A stretch of DNA of 64,000 bases, taken from Massilia sp. Bi118 (lineage in GTDB: Bacteria; Pseudomonadota; Gammaproteobacteria; Burkholderiales; Burkholderiaceae_D). The position numbers and the translations under genes were made by a program. The notes beneath the pieces were generated by a model, which worked only from the letters and a program-made list of their open reading frames with translations, was not told the origin of the DNA and did no database searches. The DNA is taken from NCBI RefSeq assembly GCF_918697865.1, contig NZ_CAKKMV010000007.1, positions 248,001 through 312,000 of the forward strand, written 5' to 3'. Of the stretch, positions 17,817 to 26,454 are shown in pieces (the first letter of the stretch is position 1; each line of letters begins with the position of its first letter).

Positions 17817-18926
17817 TCAGGCCAGGCAGCGCGTCTCGGCTTGCGCCTCCAGCAGTTCCAGCACGGCCTCCGCCACCCGCTCCGGCGCCACGCCGGTCAG
17901 GCACTGGTGGTGGCCGGCCGGGCAGGTGCTCTTGAAGCAGAAGCGGCAGGGCACATCCTGGAACAGCACCCGGCTGCGCACCTGCCAGGGCGTGTGCTGG
18001 GGATTCGTCAGCGCATACAGGTCGACCACCGGCGTGCCGACCGCGGCCGCCACATGCGCCGGGCCGCTGTTGTTGGTGAGGGCGACGGCCGCCAGGCGCA
18101 GCGCGGCGCCCAGCTCGCCCAGGCTCAACTCGCCGGCCAGTACATGCACGGGCACGCCGCAGCCGGCGCGGATCTCCGCGATCGTGGCGGCCTCTGGCGC
18201 GCCGCCCACGATCAAGACAGGCAGGCCGCTCCGCCGTACCAGAAGCTCGAGCGCACGCGCCCAGTGGCCCGCGGGATAGCGGCGCGAAGCCGCGCTGGCG
18301 CCCGGATGCAGCAGCAGCCATGGCCGGTCGGCATCGATGCCCAGACGCAGCAGGCGCGCGCGCATCGCGGCCAGGTCGGCGTTACGCAGCGCGAAGGACA
18401 GCGGCTGCTTCGCTCCCGCCGGCGGCGCCGCCCCGGCGCGCCGCACCAGCGCCAGCTGGCGCTGGACCTCGTGGCGCACCAAAAGCTTCGGCTCCGGCTC
18501 CTCGACCCAGTCGGTGAGCAGGTGGTAGGGATTCTCGCGGCAGTGGGCCAGCCGCAGCGGGATCCCGGCCAGCCAGCACAGGGTGGCCGCGGGCAGGGCG
18601 CTTTGCGTATAGGTCGTGAACACGACGGCGGCGTCGAAGCGGCGCGCGGCCAGGCTGGCCGCCAGCGCGAACAGGTCGTCGGGCCGGGACGGCTGCGCCG
18701 CCTTCATCCAGGGCGCCGCGTGCACGATCGCATCGTCGAGTTCGGGGATGAAGGGCGCGGCGGCGGCCCCCGAGCGCGAGCTCAACAGGGTCAGGCTGCG
18801 GCCAGGAACGGCATCGCGCAGAGCCCGCAGCGCCGGCGTGCACATCAGGACGTCGCCGAGGGCGTCCAGGCGCACGCACAGGATGCGGCGCGCCTCCGCC
18901 CACGCCGGTTTCATGTCAGCCCTCAT
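17817..18926 (-). CDS. Glycosyltransferase family 9 (heptosyltransferase-like)
   Basis: A 369-residue GT-B enzyme of the ADP-heptose:LPS heptosyltransferase family, cytoplasmic side of the inner membrane. N-terminal RRILCVRLDALGDVLMCTPALR is the GT9 hallmark. The donor site is marked by LLLHPGASAASRRYP, and ALTNNSGPAHVAAAVGTPVVDLYA is the conserved C-terminal loop. ATG 18926 was chosen because it overlaps the upstream stop as ATGA; the longer open frame lies inside the upstream gene. It is last in a five-gene operon with a GmhB-like phosphatase, which fits heptose chemistry. The acceptor glycan is unknown. Confidence 0.85.
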   Translation of the reverse strand: MRADMKPAWAEARRILCVRLDALGDVLMCTPALRALRDAVPGRSLTLLSSRSGAAAAPFIPELDDAIVHAAPWMKAAQPSRPDDLFALAASLAARRFDAAVVFTTYTQSALPAATLCWLAGIPLRLAHCRENPYHLLTDWVEEPEPKLLVRHEVQRQLALVRRAGAAPPAGAKQPLSFALRNADLAAMRARLLRLGIDADRPWLLLHPGASAASRRYPAGHWARALELLVRRSGLPVLIVGGAPEAATIAEIRAGCGVPVHVLAGELSLGELGAALRLAAVALTNNSGPAHVAAAVGTPVVDLYALTNPQHTPWQVRSRVLFQDVPCRFCFKSTCPAGHHQCLTGVAPERVAEAVLELLEAQAETRCLA

Positions 18927-19486
18927 GCCATGTCCCCATGGCTGGCGATCAGTACCGCTGCGGCATACAGGTCGGGCGCCATGCGGGTCGGGATGCGGCG
19001 CGGTCCCAACCGCCATTCGGTCTCGTTGCCGTTATCGATCAGCATGGTGCGGCAGCCGGCGCGGTTGCCGGCTTCGACGTCGTGCAGGATGTCGCCAACC
19101 ATCCAGGACGAGCGCAGGTCGATGCCATGGTCGCGCGCCGCCTGCAGCAGCATGCCGGGCATGGGCTTGCGGCAGTGGCAGTCGCAGGCATAGGCGCCGA
19201 CGCTGCCGTCCGGATGGTGCGGGCAATAATAAAAGCCGTCCAGCGTGAGGTGTTCGCGGAACAGCAGGTCCTGCAGGCGGTCGTGGACGGTCTCCATGGC
19301 GCCTTCGCCGAAGCGGCCAAAGGCGATCCCGGCCTGGTTGCTGACCACGAACAGCCGGTAGTCGAGCCGCGACAGCAGGCGCAGGGCCGGGCCGGCGCCG
19401 TTGCACAGGGTGATGCGTTGCGGCTCGACGTTGTACGGCAGGTCGTCGACCAGGGTGCCGTCCTTGTCCAGGAAGACCGCTTTCAT
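18923..19486 (-). CDS. HAD-IIIA phosphatase, D-glycero-D-manno-heptose 1,7-bisphosphate 7-phosphatase-like
   Basis: A 187-residue HAD hydrolase of the GmhB/HisB-N type. The nucleophile motif is FLDKDGTLVDD at the very start, motif II is VVSNQAGIAFG, and the structural zinc loop has CPHHPDG...CDCHCRKP. GmhB removes the 7-phosphate from heptose bisphosphate on the route to ADP- or GDP-heptose. ATG 19486 places the nucleophile at residues 8-10 as in the family, and it overlaps the upstream stop (ATGA). The longer open frame upstream is low-complexity Arg/Ala and belongs to the SDR gene's shadow. Confidence 0.85.
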   Translation of the reverse strand: MKAVFLDKDGTLVDDLPYNVEPQRITLCNGAGPALRLLSRLDYRLFVVSNQAGIAFGRFGEGAMETVHDRLQDLLFREHLTLDGFYYCPHHPDGSVGAYACDCHCRKPMPGMLLQAARDHGIDLRSSWMVGDILHDVEAGNRAGCRTMLIDNGNETEWRLGPRRIPTRMAPDLYAAAVLIASHGDMA

Positions 19487-20235
19487 GGCCAGGACGTCTC
19501 CCGCACCGGCAGCACGGTCAGCTCCGCCACCACGCTCGCGCGCGGCAGCAGCAGCGCCCCGAGGATGGCCTGCGCCACGTCCGCGGGGTCCTGCAGCACG
19601 TTCGGGTCGAGCTCGGGAAAGCGGTCCAGCAGGAAAGGCGTGCGCATGCCGCCGGCCACCACGGCGGTGACGCGGATGCCGTGCGGGCGCAGCTCGGCGT
19701 GCAGGGCGTGCGACAGGCCGAGCAGGCCCCACTTGCTGGCGTGGTAGGCGCTGGCGTTGGGCCAGGCGCGCTTGGCGGCGGTGGAAGCGATGTTGACGAT
19801 GTCGCCCGAGCCCTGGCGGCGCATGTGCAGGGCCGCGTACTTCGACAGCAGGAAGGGACCGTTCAGGTTGGTGCCGATCACGCGCAGCCAGTCCTCCTCG
19901 CTCAGTTCGTCGATCGGCAGGGTGACGTCGGTGCCGGCGTTGTTGACCAGGATGTCGAGGCTGCCCATGCGGTCGAGGGTGCGCTCGATGGCATCAAAGG
20001 CCTGGGCCGGGTCGCTGACGTCGAGTCCGGCGGCATCCGCGCGCACGCCGTGGGCGCGCAGGCGCGGCAGCAGGTCGTGCAGGGCGGCGGGACGGATGTC
20101 GGCCGCGATGATGTCGGCGCCGGCGGCGGCCAGCGCATCGGCCAGGGCAGCGCCGAGGCCGCTGGCGGCGCCGGTGATGAAGGCGGTCTTGCCGCGCAGG
20201 GCGCCTGAGGAAGTGGGGAAGGACTGTTCGGTCAT
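19483..20235 (-). CDS. Short-chain dehydrogenase/reductase
   Basis: A 250-residue classical SDR. The NAD(P)-binding TGAASGLG is at ~residue 21, DILVNNAG follows, catalytic Ser is in IVNIASTAAK, and the YHASK (YxxxK) pair is present. It is fused to its neighbours by 4-bp ATGA overlaps on both sides. In a glycan operon it may act on a sugar nucleotide, but classical SDRs of this form use many substrates, so the reaction is left open. Confidence 0.88.
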   Translation of the reverse strand: MTEQSFPTSSGALRGKTAFITGAASGLGAALADALAAAGADIIAADIRPAALHDLLPRLRAHGVRADAAGLDVSDPAQAFDAIERTLDRMGSLDILVNNAGTDVTLPIDELSEEDWLRVIGTNLNGPFLLSKYAALHMRRQGSGDIVNIASTAAKRAWPNASAYHASKWGLLGLSHALHAELRPHGIRVTAVVAGGMRTPFLLDRFPELDPNVLQDPADVAQAILGALLLPRASVVAELTVLPVRETSWP

Positions 20236-21530
20236 GGTGACTCCTGGGCTTGGTTCAGAGTGGTGGCGCGCGCCTGCGCGTCGGCCAGCACGGCGGCGTA
20301 GACCGCCGCGACCTGCTGGGCGACGCTGCGCCAGGTGTAATGGCGGTAGGCCCGCCGCAGGCCGGCCTCGCCCATGCTGCGGGCGAGCAGGGGATTGCGC
20401 TGCAGCGTGGCGAGGCGTTCGGCCACCGCCTGCGGATCGCGCGAGGGCACCAGGAAACCGGTGGTGCCGTCGACGACCGTGCTCTTGATGCCGCCGACTT
20501 CGGCGCCGACCACCGGCCGCGCGCAGGCCATCGCCTCCACCGGGGTGATGCCGAAGGGTTCATACCAGGGCGTGGTCACGAACACGTCGGCGGCGCTGTA
20601 CCAGGTGCGCAGCTCGGCGCGCGGCTTCTGGCCGACGAAGTGCACGTGCCCGAGGACGCCGAGCCGCGCCGCCAGCGCCCGCAGGCGCGCCATCTCGGAG
20701 CCATCGCGTCCACCCGCATGCATGTCGCCGCCGACCACCAGCAGCTGGGCGTCGATGCCGTGCTGGCTGTGCAGAAGGGCGAGTGCCTGGATGACCGTGT
20801 CCACGCCCTTGCGCGGCACCATCCGGCCCAGCTGCAGCACGGTGAAGCGGCCGGGCGCCAGGCCCAGCTGCCTGCGCGCCTCCTGCTGGTCCTGCGGCCA
20901 CAGTTCGGCCGGATCGAAGCCGCAGGGCGCGACCGCGATGCGCGCGGGGCTGGCGCCGTACAGCTGCTCCATGTCCAGCCGGTCCTGGGCGCATTCGGCG
21001 ATGATGCGGTCGGCCTGCTGCATGAGGAGGGTCTCGATGCGCATGCGCGCCGGCGGGAAGGCGTCGTCCGGGCCCTGGGCCAGGCGGCGCACCTGGCCGA
21101 GCGCATGGAAGGTGATCACGAAGGGGATGCCGAGCATCTGCCTGAGGTGCTGGGCCACCATGCCGGACATGAAGAAGTTGGCATGCACGACGTCGTACAG
21201 GGCCGGCTGGTGGCGCGCAAAACGGGTCGTGAAGCGCGCAAAGGCCTGCACGTGGGGCAGCAGCTGTTCCTTGGGCACGTGGTGGGCCGGGCCGGCCGGC
21301 ACGTTGATCACGCGGATGTTGTCGCGCCAGCGCACCAGCTGCTTCTGACCGATGGCGTCGCGCCGCGTGAACACGTCCACCAGGTGGCCGTCCATCGCCA
21401 GTTCGCGCGCCAGGTGGGCCACGTAGACGTTCTGGCCGCCGCAGTCGATGCTGCCCGGGGAGGCCAGCGGCGAGGCGTGGTCGCTGATGAGGGCGATGCG
21501 CTTCATGCGTGGAGCGTCGTCGAGTTTCAT
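20232..21530 (-). CDS. Glycosyltransferase family 4 (MshA/sucrose-synthase-like)
   Basis: A 432-residue GT-B enzyme. The acceptor-side motif GSIDCGGQNVYVAHLARELA lies near residue 26, as in MshA and sucrose-phosphate synthase. The donor side has LQLGRMVPRKGVDTVIQAL and the E-x7-E segment EPFGITPVEAMACARPVV. No signal or membrane segment is visible. Position two in the operon, ATGA overlaps on both sides. Nucleotide-sugar donor and product are unknown. Confidence 0.87.
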   Translation of the reverse strand: MKLDDAPRMKRIALISDHASPLASPGSIDCGGQNVYVAHLARELAMDGHLVDVFTRRDAIGQKQLVRWRDNIRVINVPAGPAHHVPKEQLLPHVQAFARFTTRFARHQPALYDVVHANFFMSGMVAQHLRQMLGIPFVITFHALGQVRRLAQGPDDAFPPARMRIETLLMQQADRIIAECAQDRLDMEQLYGASPARIAVAPCGFDPAELWPQDQQEARRQLGLAPGRFTVLQLGRMVPRKGVDTVIQALALLHSQHGIDAQLLVVGGDMHAGGRDGSEMARLRALAARLGVLGHVHFVGQKPRAELRTWYSAADVFVTTPWYEPFGITPVEAMACARPVVGAEVGGIKSTVVDGTTGFLVPSRDPQAVAERLATLQRNPLLARSMGEAGLRRAYRHYTWRSVAQQVAAVYAAVLADAQARATTLNQAQESP

Positions 21531-22516
21531 GGGGCGTCCTGGCTGGTGACGTGGCGCAGCGCGGCGTCCCAGTCGGCGCTGAAACGGGCGATGGAAAAGC
21601 GCTCGAGCGCGGTGCGGCGCGCGCCTTCACCGAGGCGGCGCGCCAGTTCGGGCTCGGCCAGCAGCGCGCGCATGCAGGGCGCCAGCTCGCGCGCATCGGT
21701 GACGGCATAGCCCGACCTGCCGTGCTCGATGACGGTGGCCATTTCGGTGGTGGCGAGAGCCACGACCGGCACCCCGGCCATCATGCCTTCCAGCGTGGAC
21801 AGGCTCAGGCTGGAGTAGCGGACCGGGCTGAACAGGAAGCGGTAGCGCGCGGCGAAGGCCGGTAGCGCGGGGTGGTCGATCTCGCCCAGGCCGCCCAGCT
21901 CCGCGGCGCCCATGCCGAGCAGGTCGAGCGGCAGTTCGGCGCGCAGTGCGGCGAACAGATCGGCTCCCATGCGCCGGCCGCGCCGCGCCAGGTGGTTGGT
22001 GACCGTCAGGCCGCGCTCGAGCTCGCCGCTATAGCGGACCCCGGGCGGGATTGCGACGCCGTGCTCGATGACGCGGGTGGGCGTGCGCCCGCTGTCCCAC
22101 ATCAGCGCATTGAAGGGCGTGACGTGGACCAGCAGCACGCCCGGATCGTCGACCAGGTGGCGGGTATCGGTGGGCCAGGCCTGGCGTGGCATGGCGCCGC
22201 CGGTGACGGCGATGCCGGGCGGATCATGCTCGAGGTAGATGCGGGGCAGGGCGCGCTGGGCCAGGGTGAGGAATTCGTACTGGTCCTTTTCCCAATGGTG
22301 GTCTTCCTGGAACAGGATGCAGTCGAATTCGCGTTCGTGCGCCTGCCCGGCCGGCAGGTCGTGGACGTTGGGGCCGAAGGGGAAGGGACCGCAGCGCCCG
22401 CCGTAGCCGGGCGGCCGGCCGGGCTTGGCCAGCACGTGGAAGTCGTGCGGAACATGGGACAGGTAATACAGGTAGCTGCCGTGCGTGTGCCAGGTCAGGA
22501 TGTTCAGGCGGCGCAT
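21527..22516 (-). CDS. Glycosyltransferase (GT4-like), first gene of glycan operon
   Basis: A 329-residue protein beginning LNILTWHTHGSYLYYLSHVPHD, a start typical of short single-chain transferases in Burkholderiales glycan loci. The C-terminal half carries YSSLSLSTLEGMMAGVPVVA (the donor-binding Glu region) and a final helix. ATG 22516 follows a GGGGGGAGG stretch and was preferred to an in-frame ATG 90 bases upstream. It opens the five-gene operon; its stop overlaps the next start as ATGA. Confidence 0.78.
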   Translation of the reverse strand: MRRLNILTWHTHGSYLYYLSHVPHDFHVLAKPGRPPGYGGRCGPFPFGPNVHDLPAGQAHEREFDCILFQEDHHWEKDQYEFLTLAQRALPRIYLEHDPPGIAVTGGAMPRQAWPTDTRHLVDDPGVLLVHVTPFNALMWDSGRTPTRVIEHGVAIPPGVRYSGELERGLTVTNHLARRGRRMGADLFAALRAELPLDLLGMGAAELGGLGEIDHPALPAFAARYRFLFSPVRYSSLSLSTLEGMMAGVPVVALATTEMATVIEHGRSGYAVTDARELAPCMRALLAEPELARRLGEGARRTALERFSIARFSADWDAALRHVTSQDAP

Positions 22517-22610
22517 GGCCTCCCCCCGTATGAATGATGTGACGGGTTCGACCGGGGCGGGAATGGCAGGGTTCCCTTGCAGCGGGAATGCCTGAATCTG
22601 CGTCAAGTAG

Positions 22611-22642
22611 AAAAAGAAAAACGCGCCGGTGGGCGGCGCGTT
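22611..22642 (-). terminator. Terminator of the disordered-protein gene
   Basis: On the minus strand, AACGCGCCG pairs with CGGCGCGTT around a 5-base loop (stem 22620-22642), followed by a T-rich tail (TTTCTTTTTC). It begins about 20 bases after the stop of the gene at 22662. Confidence 0.8.
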
Positions 22643-22661
22643 CGTTCAGGGGCTCAGGTTT

Positions 22662-23699
22662 TCAAGGCTTGCGCTTGAAGCCGGTGTCGTCGTCCATGTT
22701 CTGGTCGCCGGACAGCTTGTTGGCGTAGCCGGGGCTGCGCGGGTAGCCGCCGGCGGCGTCGTTCGACTCGTGCGCAGGCGGTCCGCCCTCGGCGGCGCCG
22801 GCGCCGGTCTGCGAGCCGGCGCGGTCGGTGCTGCCGGCCGCGTTGCGGGCGCCGCTGTTGCCCGGCGAGCGCGGCAGGCCGCCGGCCGCGTCGTTCGATT
22901 CGTGCACGCCGCCGATGCTGGCGGCCTGGTTCGCCATCGATCCCGAGCCGGACACGCCGAGCTGGGTGTTGCCCCGCTGGGCTTCCTGGCCGTTACCCTG
23001 CGATCCGCTCAGCGGGCCGCGCATGCCGCCGCCATTGCGGGTCGAGTTGTCGGACACGTACAGGCTGCTCCCCTGCTGCCGGTTGCCGGTCGCGGATCCG
23101 GCGTTCAGGCTGGTCGGCGCGCTCTGCGGACCGTGCATGCCGCCGCCGCTGGTGCCGCCCTGGCTGGCGGATTGCATGCTGCCGGTGCCATGGTTCGGGC
23201 CCAGCGAGCCGCCCTGCAGATCGGGCTGGTTCGGGTTCTGCGAACCCATCTGGCCGCGCACCACGTCGCGGTGCATGTCGTGTCCCTCGGTCACGTTCAC
23301 GCCGGAATCATGAGAACGGTGACCGATGGGCTGTTCGAGCAGGCCGTAGGCGCCGGACTTCTGTTCCATCTGGCGCTGGTGGCTGTCGGTGATGCCTTGC
23401 ACGGCGCCGGAGCCGCCGCTCATCTGGGTCTGCATGGAGCCGCCCGGCGTCTGCGACTGGTTGCCGCCGTCCTCGCGGCCCCCCATACCGCCGGGCTGTG
23501 CGCCCGGGCCGGCGCCGGACTGCTGCGTGCCCATGGTGTCGATGCCCTGGTTGCCCTGCTGCTGGGCGCCCAGGCCTTGCGGATAGGTGTGGTCGAGCGG
23601 TCCGTCGTCCGCGGTCTTGCCCTTGGAACCGGGCGTCCATTTTTCGTTGGCGACGTTATTCGTCTGGTTGTTGACTTCGCTGCGTTGGTTCGCATCCAT
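22662..23699 (-). CDS. Intrinsically disordered Gly/Gln/Ser/Asn-rich protein, 345 aa
   Basis: A protein of unknown function, almost wholly low-complexity, polar and without hydrophobic core, signal peptide or cysteines. A 15-residue unit, HESNDAAGG-(L/Y)-PRSPG, occurs twice near the C-terminus (about 55 residues apart). Gln/Met/Gly-rich patches fill the centre. A strong ribosome site (GAAAGGAGACGACC) precedes ATG 23699 and a good terminator follows, so it is expressed. It is divergent from a KGG-type stress protein, which suggests a stress or desiccation role; that is inference. Confidence 0.75.
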   Translation of the reverse strand: MDANQRSEVNNQTNNVANEKWTPGSKGKTADDGPLDHTYPQGLGAQQQGNQGIDTMGTQQSGAGPGAQPGGMGGREDGGNQSQTPGGSMQTQMSGGSGAVQGITDSHQRQMEQKSGAYGLLEQPIGHRSHDSGVNVTEGHDMHRDVVRGQMGSQNPNQPDLQGGSLGPNHGTGSMQSASQGGTSGGGMHGPQSAPTSLNAGSATGNRQQGSSLYVSDNSTRNGGGMRGPLSGSQGNGQEAQRGNTQLGVSGSGSMANQAASIGGVHESNDAAGGLPRSPGNSGARNAAGSTDRAGSQTGAGAAEGGPPAHESNDAAGGYPRSPGYANKLSGDQNMDDDTGFKRKP

Positions 23700-24024
23700 G
23701 GTCGTCTCCTTTCAACTGGAACGATGCATTCTTATAAAGATAATGCGCGCCGGAGGCCAAGTTCAGTATAGGAAGAGACAGCGGGTGATTGTAGGACTAA
23801 TACTGACGACTGCCTTTCTTGACAATTTACTACCGGAAGTAACTTTCGGCTGTGCATTTTCTGTCTCACATTGTCCTACAAAGTCATCTGAAAACGTCCT
23901 ATAGCCTCATCCATCTCGCATGCCTAAGATGATTCCGACCGGCGCTCATCGGTGTCTGCCGAGAGCGTCGGAATCGGCCTGCCGCAGGACGCGGCGGTTT
24001 TTAGAGCAAAGAGGAGAGAGCACC
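23700..24024. other. 325-bp divergent intergenic region, no gene seen
   Basis: This gap separates the disordered-protein gene from the KGG gene. It is clearly more AT-rich than its surroundings (23740-23910). A TTGACA lies at 23819-23824, but no good -10 box follows at the right distance. No clear palindrome, hairpin with T-run or riboswitch was recognised. It must hold the promoters of both flanking genes. Confidence 0.6.
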
Positions 24025-24267
24025 ATGGCTTCAAACAACCAGGGCAACAAACAGAGTGGCGGTACGAAAAACCGCGGTTTTGCGTCGATGGATCCTGAAC
24101 GTCAGCGCGAAATCGCCAGCCAGGGCGGCAAGGCCGCTCACCAGAAGGGCACGGCGCATGAGTTCACTTCGGAAGAGGCTCGCCGCGCAGGCAGCATGAG
24201 CCATGGCAACCGCCAGTCGGCATCGGGCGGATCGTCGCGCGGCGGCTCGCGCGGCAACAAACAGTAA
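24025..24267 (+). CDS. KGG-motif stress-induced small protein (YciG/Con-10-like)
   Basis: An 80-residue hydrophilic protein. GFASMDPERQREIASQGGKA followed by a second EEARRAGSMSHGN half matches the short KGG repeat found in bacterial general stress proteins and fungal conidiation protein 10. The tail is a Ser/Gly/Arg-rich run ending in NKQ. GAGGAGAG lies just before ATG 24025. The molecular function of the family is not known. A strong terminator follows. Confidence 0.85.
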   Translation: MASNNQGNKQSGGTKNRGFASMDPERQREIASQGGKAAHQKGTAHEFTSEEARRAGSMSHGNRQSASGGSSRGGSRGNKQ

Positions 24268-24315
24268 GCAGCTTTGGCAGGGCGGTGGCGGCGCCGTCCC
24301 TTCCGGGCACAAAAT

Positions 24316-24346
24316 CGGGGAGCCAGGCTCCCCGTTTTGTTTTTCT
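24316..24346 (+). terminator. Rho-independent terminator after KGG gene
   Basis: CGGGGAGCC pairs with GGCTCCCCG around a single A (24316-24334), then TTTTGTTTTTC. Nine G/C-rich pairs and a T-run. Confidence 0.88.
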
Positions 24347-24415
24347 TTCACACAATTCGCGTATGGGATAAGGTAGAATCGCTGCGCCTTTTTGTCCATT
24401 CTCATAGGAGTTGTC

Positions 24416-24814
24416 GTGAAAACTGCGGTCATTCGTCAAGTCAAGAGCATGAGCATGTCGTGCGACCGGGTCGGTAATCTCTTGCTCGCCAAGTTTTCGG
24501 CACAGGGTGCGAATGACGCCTGTTTCGTCATCCCGGCCTCGATCGTGTTCTTCCTCATCAAGAACCTCCCGGTCAACCAGGATCCGACCCTGCAGCCGCC
24601 GCCGGCCGGTCCGCAAATCACCCAGTGGGACTGGGATGCGAACGTTCCGCGCGCATTGACGGTCAATTGCAAGGTCCAGCCGGGCAAGATCAGCATGACC
24701 TTCAACCTCGACATCAAGCCCGACCTGACCCTGGTCCTCGACCGCAGCAACGTCGAACTGATGCGCCAGATCCTGATCGCCTACAGCCAGGACCTGATCG
24801 ACCTCGACCAATAA
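24416..24814 (+). CDS. Conserved-looking hypothetical protein next to M14 peptidase
   Basis: A 132-residue soluble protein of unknown function. It starts at GTG 24416, five bases after AGGAG. It has alternating strand-like segments, a Pro-rich loop (LQPPPAGPQITQWDWD) and a C-terminal helix (NVELMRQILIAYSQDLIDL). It precedes the carboxypeptidase gene by 10 bp and so is probably co-transcribed. No catalytic motif is evident. Confidence 0.72.
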   Translation: MKTAVIRQVKSMSMSCDRVGNLLLAKFSAQGANDACFVIPASIVFFLIKNLPVNQDPTLQPPPAGPQITQWDWDANVPRALTVNCKVQPGKISMTFNLDIKPDLTLVLDRSNVELMRQILIAYSQDLIDLDQ

Positions 24815-24824
24815 AGGAGCGGCC

Positions 24825-25949
24825 ATGCCCATCAAGATCAGCCAGTATTTCGACTCCGGCGCCATCGACGTGGTCAGCGCCGAGAGCCCGTCGAAGATCG
24901 ACCTGAACCTGCGTAAGGATTCGCACGCCGACATCCACCAGTGGTTCCACTTCCGCCTGCAGGGCGCGCGCGGCCAGGCCTGCACGATCCGCTTCCTGAA
25001 CGCCGGCCAGGCCACTTATCCGAAGGGTTTCGAGGGCTACCAGGCGGTCGCCAGCTACGACACCGAGAACTGGTTCCGCGTGCCGACCAGTTTCGACGGC
25101 CAGGTGATGAGCATCAACCACACGCCTGAGCTCGACAGCATCTATTACGCCTATTTCGAGCCCTACACCTGGGAGCGCCACCTGCGCCTGCTGGGCGAAG
25201 TGGCCGAGAACCCGATCGCGCGCGTGCACGACATCGGCACCACGGTCGACGGCCGCGACATGAATCTGGTGGTGGTCGGCAATCCGCAGGCCGAGAAGAA
25301 GATCTGGGTCATCGCCCGCCAGCACCCGGGCGAGACGATGGCCGAGTGGTTCGTCGAGGGCATGATGGATGCGCTGCTCGACAACTCGAACCCGGTCTCG
25401 CGCAAGCTGCTGCAGCGCGCCGTGTTCTACATCGTGCCGAACATGAACCCGGACGGCTCGGTGCGCGGCAATCTGCGCACCAACGCGGCCGGCGCCAACC
25501 TGAACCGCGAGTGGATGACGCCGTCGGAAGAGCGCAGCCCGGAAGTCCTGTGCGTAAAGCGCAAGATCGAGGAAACCGGCGTCGACATGTTCTTCGACAT
25601 CCACGGCGACGAAGCGCTGCCCTACAACTTCGTGGCCGGCAGCGAGATGCTGCAGGACTTCACGCCGCAGCGCCTGGCCGCGCAGAACGCCTTCGTCGAG
25701 CGCTACATGGCGTCCAGCCCGGACTTCCAGAACGTCTACGGCTATGCCGCCTCGAAGTACAACGAAGAACTGCTGACCCTGGCTTCGAAGTACATCGGCC
25801 ACACCTACAAGTGCCTGTCGCTGACCCTGGAGATGCCCTTCAAGGACAACGCCAACCTGCCGGACAGCTATGTCGGCTGGAACGGCGCGCGCAGCGCGGC
25901 GCTGGGTGCGGCGATGCTGCAGCCCATCCTGCTGTCGCTGGACGACTGA
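24825..25949 (+). CDS. M14-family cytosolic zinc carboxypeptidase (AGBL/CCP-like)
   Basis: A 374-residue enzyme. Residues 1-120 form the beta-rich N-domain (DIHQWFHFRLQGA) that marks cytosolic carboxypeptidases. The catalytic domain supplies zinc ligands through RQHPGETMAEW (HxxE) and DIHGDE, with substrate-binding ANLNREW between them. No signal peptide, so it acts in the cytoplasm. Eukaryotic relatives trim Glu from protein tails; bacterial targets are unknown. A ribosome site AAAGGAGC precedes ATG 24825. Confidence 0.88.
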   Translation: MPIKISQYFDSGAIDVVSAESPSKIDLNLRKDSHADIHQWFHFRLQGARGQACTIRFLNAGQATYPKGFEGYQAVASYDTENWFRVPTSFDGQVMSINHTPELDSIYYAYFEPYTWERHLRLLGEVAENPIARVHDIGTTVDGRDMNLVVVGNPQAEKKIWVIARQHPGETMAEWFVEGMMDALLDNSNPVSRKLLQRAVFYIVPNMNPDGSVRGNLRTNAAGANLNREWMTPSEERSPEVLCVKRKIEETGVDMFFDIHGDEALPYNFVAGSEMLQDFTPQRLAAQNAFVERYMASSPDFQNVYGYAASKYNEELLTLASKYIGHTYKCLSLTLEMPFKDNANLPDSYVGWNGARSAALGAAMLQPILLSLDD

Positions 25950-25977
25950 AGCGACTGAATAGGAGCGGGGGAGAATC

Positions 25978-26454
25978 ATGGGCATCGAAATCGAGCGCAA
26001 GTTCCTCCTCAAGGGCGACGGCTGGCGCGGGCTGGGCCAGCCGACCCTGATGCGCCAGGGCTACCTGGTAGCTGACCCGGTGCGCACCGTGCGCGTGCGC
26101 ATCGAGGGCGAGCGCGCCCTCATCACCATCAAGAGCAAGAGCACGGGGGCATCCCGCGGCGAATGGGAATACGAGATTCCCGTGCCGGACGCCGCCGAGC
26201 TGTTGGAGGGCCTGTGCGAGCAGCCGCTGGTCGAGAAAACGCGCCACCGCATAGCGCATGCCGGGCACACCTGGGAAGTCGATGAATTCGAGGGCGAGAA
26301 TGCCGGCCTGGTCGTCGCCGAGATCGAGCTGGGCTCCGAAGACGAGGCCTTCGAGAAGCCCGACTGGATAGGCCAGGAAGTGACGGGCGAGAAGCGTTAC
26401 TACAATTCCAGCCTGATCCGGCTGCCATACTCCAGGTGGAACGACAAAACATGA
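25978..26454 (+). CDS. CYTH-domain protein (triphosphate tunnel enzyme)
   Basis: A 158-residue single-domain CYTH protein. The N-terminal EIERKF (ExExK) motif binds metal and triphosphate, and alternating charged residues (VRVRIEGERALITIKSK; VAEIELGSE) line the tunnel. Relatives hydrolyse inorganic triphosphate or thiamine triphosphate. The last codons overlap the next gene by ATGA. Confidence 0.88.
   Translation: MGIEIERKFLLKGDGWRGLGQPTLMRQGYLVADPVRTVRVRIEGERALITIKSKSTGASRGEWEYEIPVPDAAELLEGLCEQPLVEKTRHRIAHAGHTWEVDEFEGENAGLVVAEIELGSEDEAFEKPDWIGQEVTGEKRYYNSSLIRLPYSRWNDKT

Noticed and set aside
22662..23699. CRISPR-like or tandem DNA repeat array
   Set aside because: The repetitive look comes from low-complexity coding sequence; the two clear units are protein-level repeats without regular spacers.
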